Shown: positions 23,178-24,340 of the stretch, in pieces
Position numbering within the stretch: the first letter of the stretch is position 1
Layout of the letters: the number at the start of each line of letters is the position of its first letter
Source of the DNA: an uncultured Clostridia bacterium
Lineage (GTDB): Bacteria; Bacillota; Clostridia; Oscillospirales; Ruminococcaceae
DNA length: 24,340 nt
Direction: 5' to 3'
Assembly: GCA_937891895.1 (NCBI GenBank)
Contig: CALATN010000183.1
Span: forward strand, 1 to 24,340
Program-made: the position numbers and the translations under genes
The notes under the pieces: model-generated
Seen by the model: the letters and a program-made list of their open reading frames with translations, nothing else
Databases searched by the model: none
Told to the model about the DNA's origin: nothing

Positions 23178-24340
23178 ATGAAGCTGCATACTACTCTCAG
23201 CGGTATTGCTGCACTTCTTCTCGTCGGCGTGTTCTATACGTTTGCGTTTATGGTTGAAGATGTGGACGAAAGTGCAATTTCGATGGAATATTACTATTCT
23301 ACCGAAACAGAAGCAGTAACCGAAGCAGCTACTGATACTGTAATAAATGTTCCTCAGTATATTGCTCCTGATGAAATACTTCCTGCACCGATTGAAAATA
23401 ATACTGCTGAGATTATTACAGAGAATTCTGCCGAAGATACAGAAAGTGCAGAAGCTCCTGCTGTAACAACCGTTGCACCTGCTGCTGATAATGAGGAAAA
23501 TACCGTTTCCGCTGCCCCTGAGGCAATTTCTGAAGAAGAGGAAGAAGATTACCCTGAGGATTTCGACGTTGATGATTATGACGAGGAAAGCGCTGAGGCA
23601 AAGGAACAGTCCGTATACGGTGAGGATACCAACAGTGACAAAGTGCTGTCAGATGCCGAGGAAGAACCTTCTGTTGAAGAGTCGGAAATAGAATCTGAAA
23701 CAACAGCTCCTGAAACCGAGCAGACAGAGGAAGAAACAATAACCTTTGTTTTTGAAGAAACAGAAACAACAGAAACAACAGTTCCAGATACATCCGATGA
23801 TATCATTATTACCCTTTGGATTGATGATACCATTCAGAATACAGAAACTTCCGTATCTGTCAATGTAGGCGGCGGGGTTGATATCTCAACCGACGAAACA
23901 TTTACAGCAAAGTTCAACGGTGCAACTCAGACTGTCAATGCTTATGACCTTATCTGTCAGATTGTGAACAATGAAATTTCCACAAGCTTCAGCGATGAAG
24001 CAATTAAGGCACAGGCTGTTGCCGCGTATTCCTATGTGAAATACCATAATGTAAACGGCCTTACACCAACAGTTCTCGTCAAGGGTAACGTTCCTCAGCG
24101 TATCAAGGATCTGGTATCTGAGGTGTGGGGAGTCAGCTGTTACTATAATGGAAACGTTGCACAGACAGTTTATATGGCTTCTTCGTCAGGTTATACAACA
24201 GATGCAAAGAATGTCTGGGGCAGCAGCGTTCCTTATCTCAAGAGCGTGTATTGTCCGTTTGATGTAGGAAATGACCCTAATTACGGATATCAGATGAAGG
24301 TCCGCGAAGAAAATATGCGTACCCTCGTTGAAGACAAGCT
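23178..24340 (+). CDS. SpoIID/LytB-domain protein, partial (cut by window end)
   Basis: The first 387 codons are present; the gene runs off the window without a stop. A strong GGGAGGGG site precedes the ATG. The protein has an N-terminal signal or anchor (about 5-24), then about 190 residues of very acidic Thr/Glu-rich linker. A SpoIID/LytB domain starts near residue 245: NNEISTSFSDEAIKAQAVAA, then NGNVAQTVYMASSSGYTTDA and VWGSSVPYLKSVY. Glu266 aligns with the catalytic Glu of SpoIID lytic transglycosylases, which cut denuded or intact glycan strands of peptidoglycan. Its place at the end of the sortase operon suggests wall remodelling linked to protein anchoring. The family call is firm; vegetative versus sporulation role is unknown. 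Confidence 0.88.
   Translation, partial: MKLHTTLSGIAALLLVGVFYTFAFMVEDVDESAISMEYYYSTETEAVTEAATDTVINVPQYIAPDEILPAPIENNTAEIITENSAEDTESAEAPAVTTVAPAADNEENTVSAAPEAISEEEEEDYPEDFDVDDYDEESAEAKEQSVYGEDTNSDKVLSDAEEEPSVEESEIESETTAPETEQTEEETITFVFEETETTETTVPDTSDDIIITLWIDDTIQNTETSVSVNVGGGVDISTDETFTAKFNGATQTVNAYDLICQIVNNEISTSFSDEAIKAQAVAAYSYVKYHNVNGLTPTVLVKGNVPQRIKDLVSEVWGVSCYYNGNVAQTVYMASSSGYTTDAKNVWGSSVPYLKSVYCPFDVGNDPNYGYQMKVREENMRTLVEDK

Noticed and set aside
18220..24340. LPXTG-type sorting substrates next to the sortases
   Set aside because: No C-terminal signal (motif, hydrophobic stretch, basic tail) was found in any encoded protein here; the Thr/Glu-rich tails lack a hydrophobic segment.

Overview
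The window looks like a chromosomal segment of a low-to-mid-GC Gram-positive Clostridia member, most likely a Ruminococcus-like Oscillospiraceae. The evidence is sequence style only: AGGAGG-type ribosome binding sites, sigma-A-type promoters (TTGACA-17-TATAAT class), Firmicutes-type lipoproteins with Thr/Glu-rich linkers, DUF4358 and AI-2E proteins, SdpR/SdpI-like genes and class B sortases. No rRNA, tRNA, CRISPR array, transposase or phage gene was seen.

Layout. (1) Positions 6-157 hold a string of small perfect hairpins. Next comes a minus-strand ABC-F ATPase (207-1760), divergent from a plus-strand operon of an SdpR-like ArsR regulator and an SdpI-like membrane protein (1929-2884). Two palindromic operators bracket the regulator's promoter. 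(2) A MATE exporter (3032-4369) is followed by a membrane-anchored HtrA-type protease (4422-5564), which overlaps a convergent small lipoprotein gene by 11 bp. (3) 6308-13434 is a five-gene operon: two sugar-importer-type ABC permeases, an HlyD-type adaptor with a very long coiled coil, a two-TM protein with a MacB-like extracellular domain, and a lipoprotein joining a propeller-like N-terminal half to a solute-binding domain. No ATPase gene is in it, and a strong bidirectional terminator closes it. (4) A minus-strand group (13475-16104) holds an AI-2E-type membrane protein, a DUF4358 lipoprotein and an SGNH/GDSL hydrolase gene. The hydrolase gene is broken near its 5' end by about 100 bp of GC-rich DNA that encodes, on the other strand, the Walker A part of a GlnQ-like ATPase. 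(5) 16360-18024 is a lone solute-binding lipoprotein with its own terminator. (6) 18220 to the window end is an operon of four tandem class B sortases followed by a SpoIID/LytB-domain protein cut by the window edge.

Most of the window concerns the cell envelope: export, uptake, lipoproteins, quality control, protein anchoring and wall remodelling. The two most distinctive systems are the mixed importer/efflux-adaptor operon (6308-13434) and the four-sortase plus SpoIID operon (18220-24340). The four sortases share a cytoplasmic juxtamembrane motif (K-[GT]-D-x3-[EV]-x3-K-[LIV]). The sharpest anomaly is the foreign ATPase fragment at about 15889-16000. Several start codons were set by ribosome binding sites or by promoters that overlap longer upstream reading frames.
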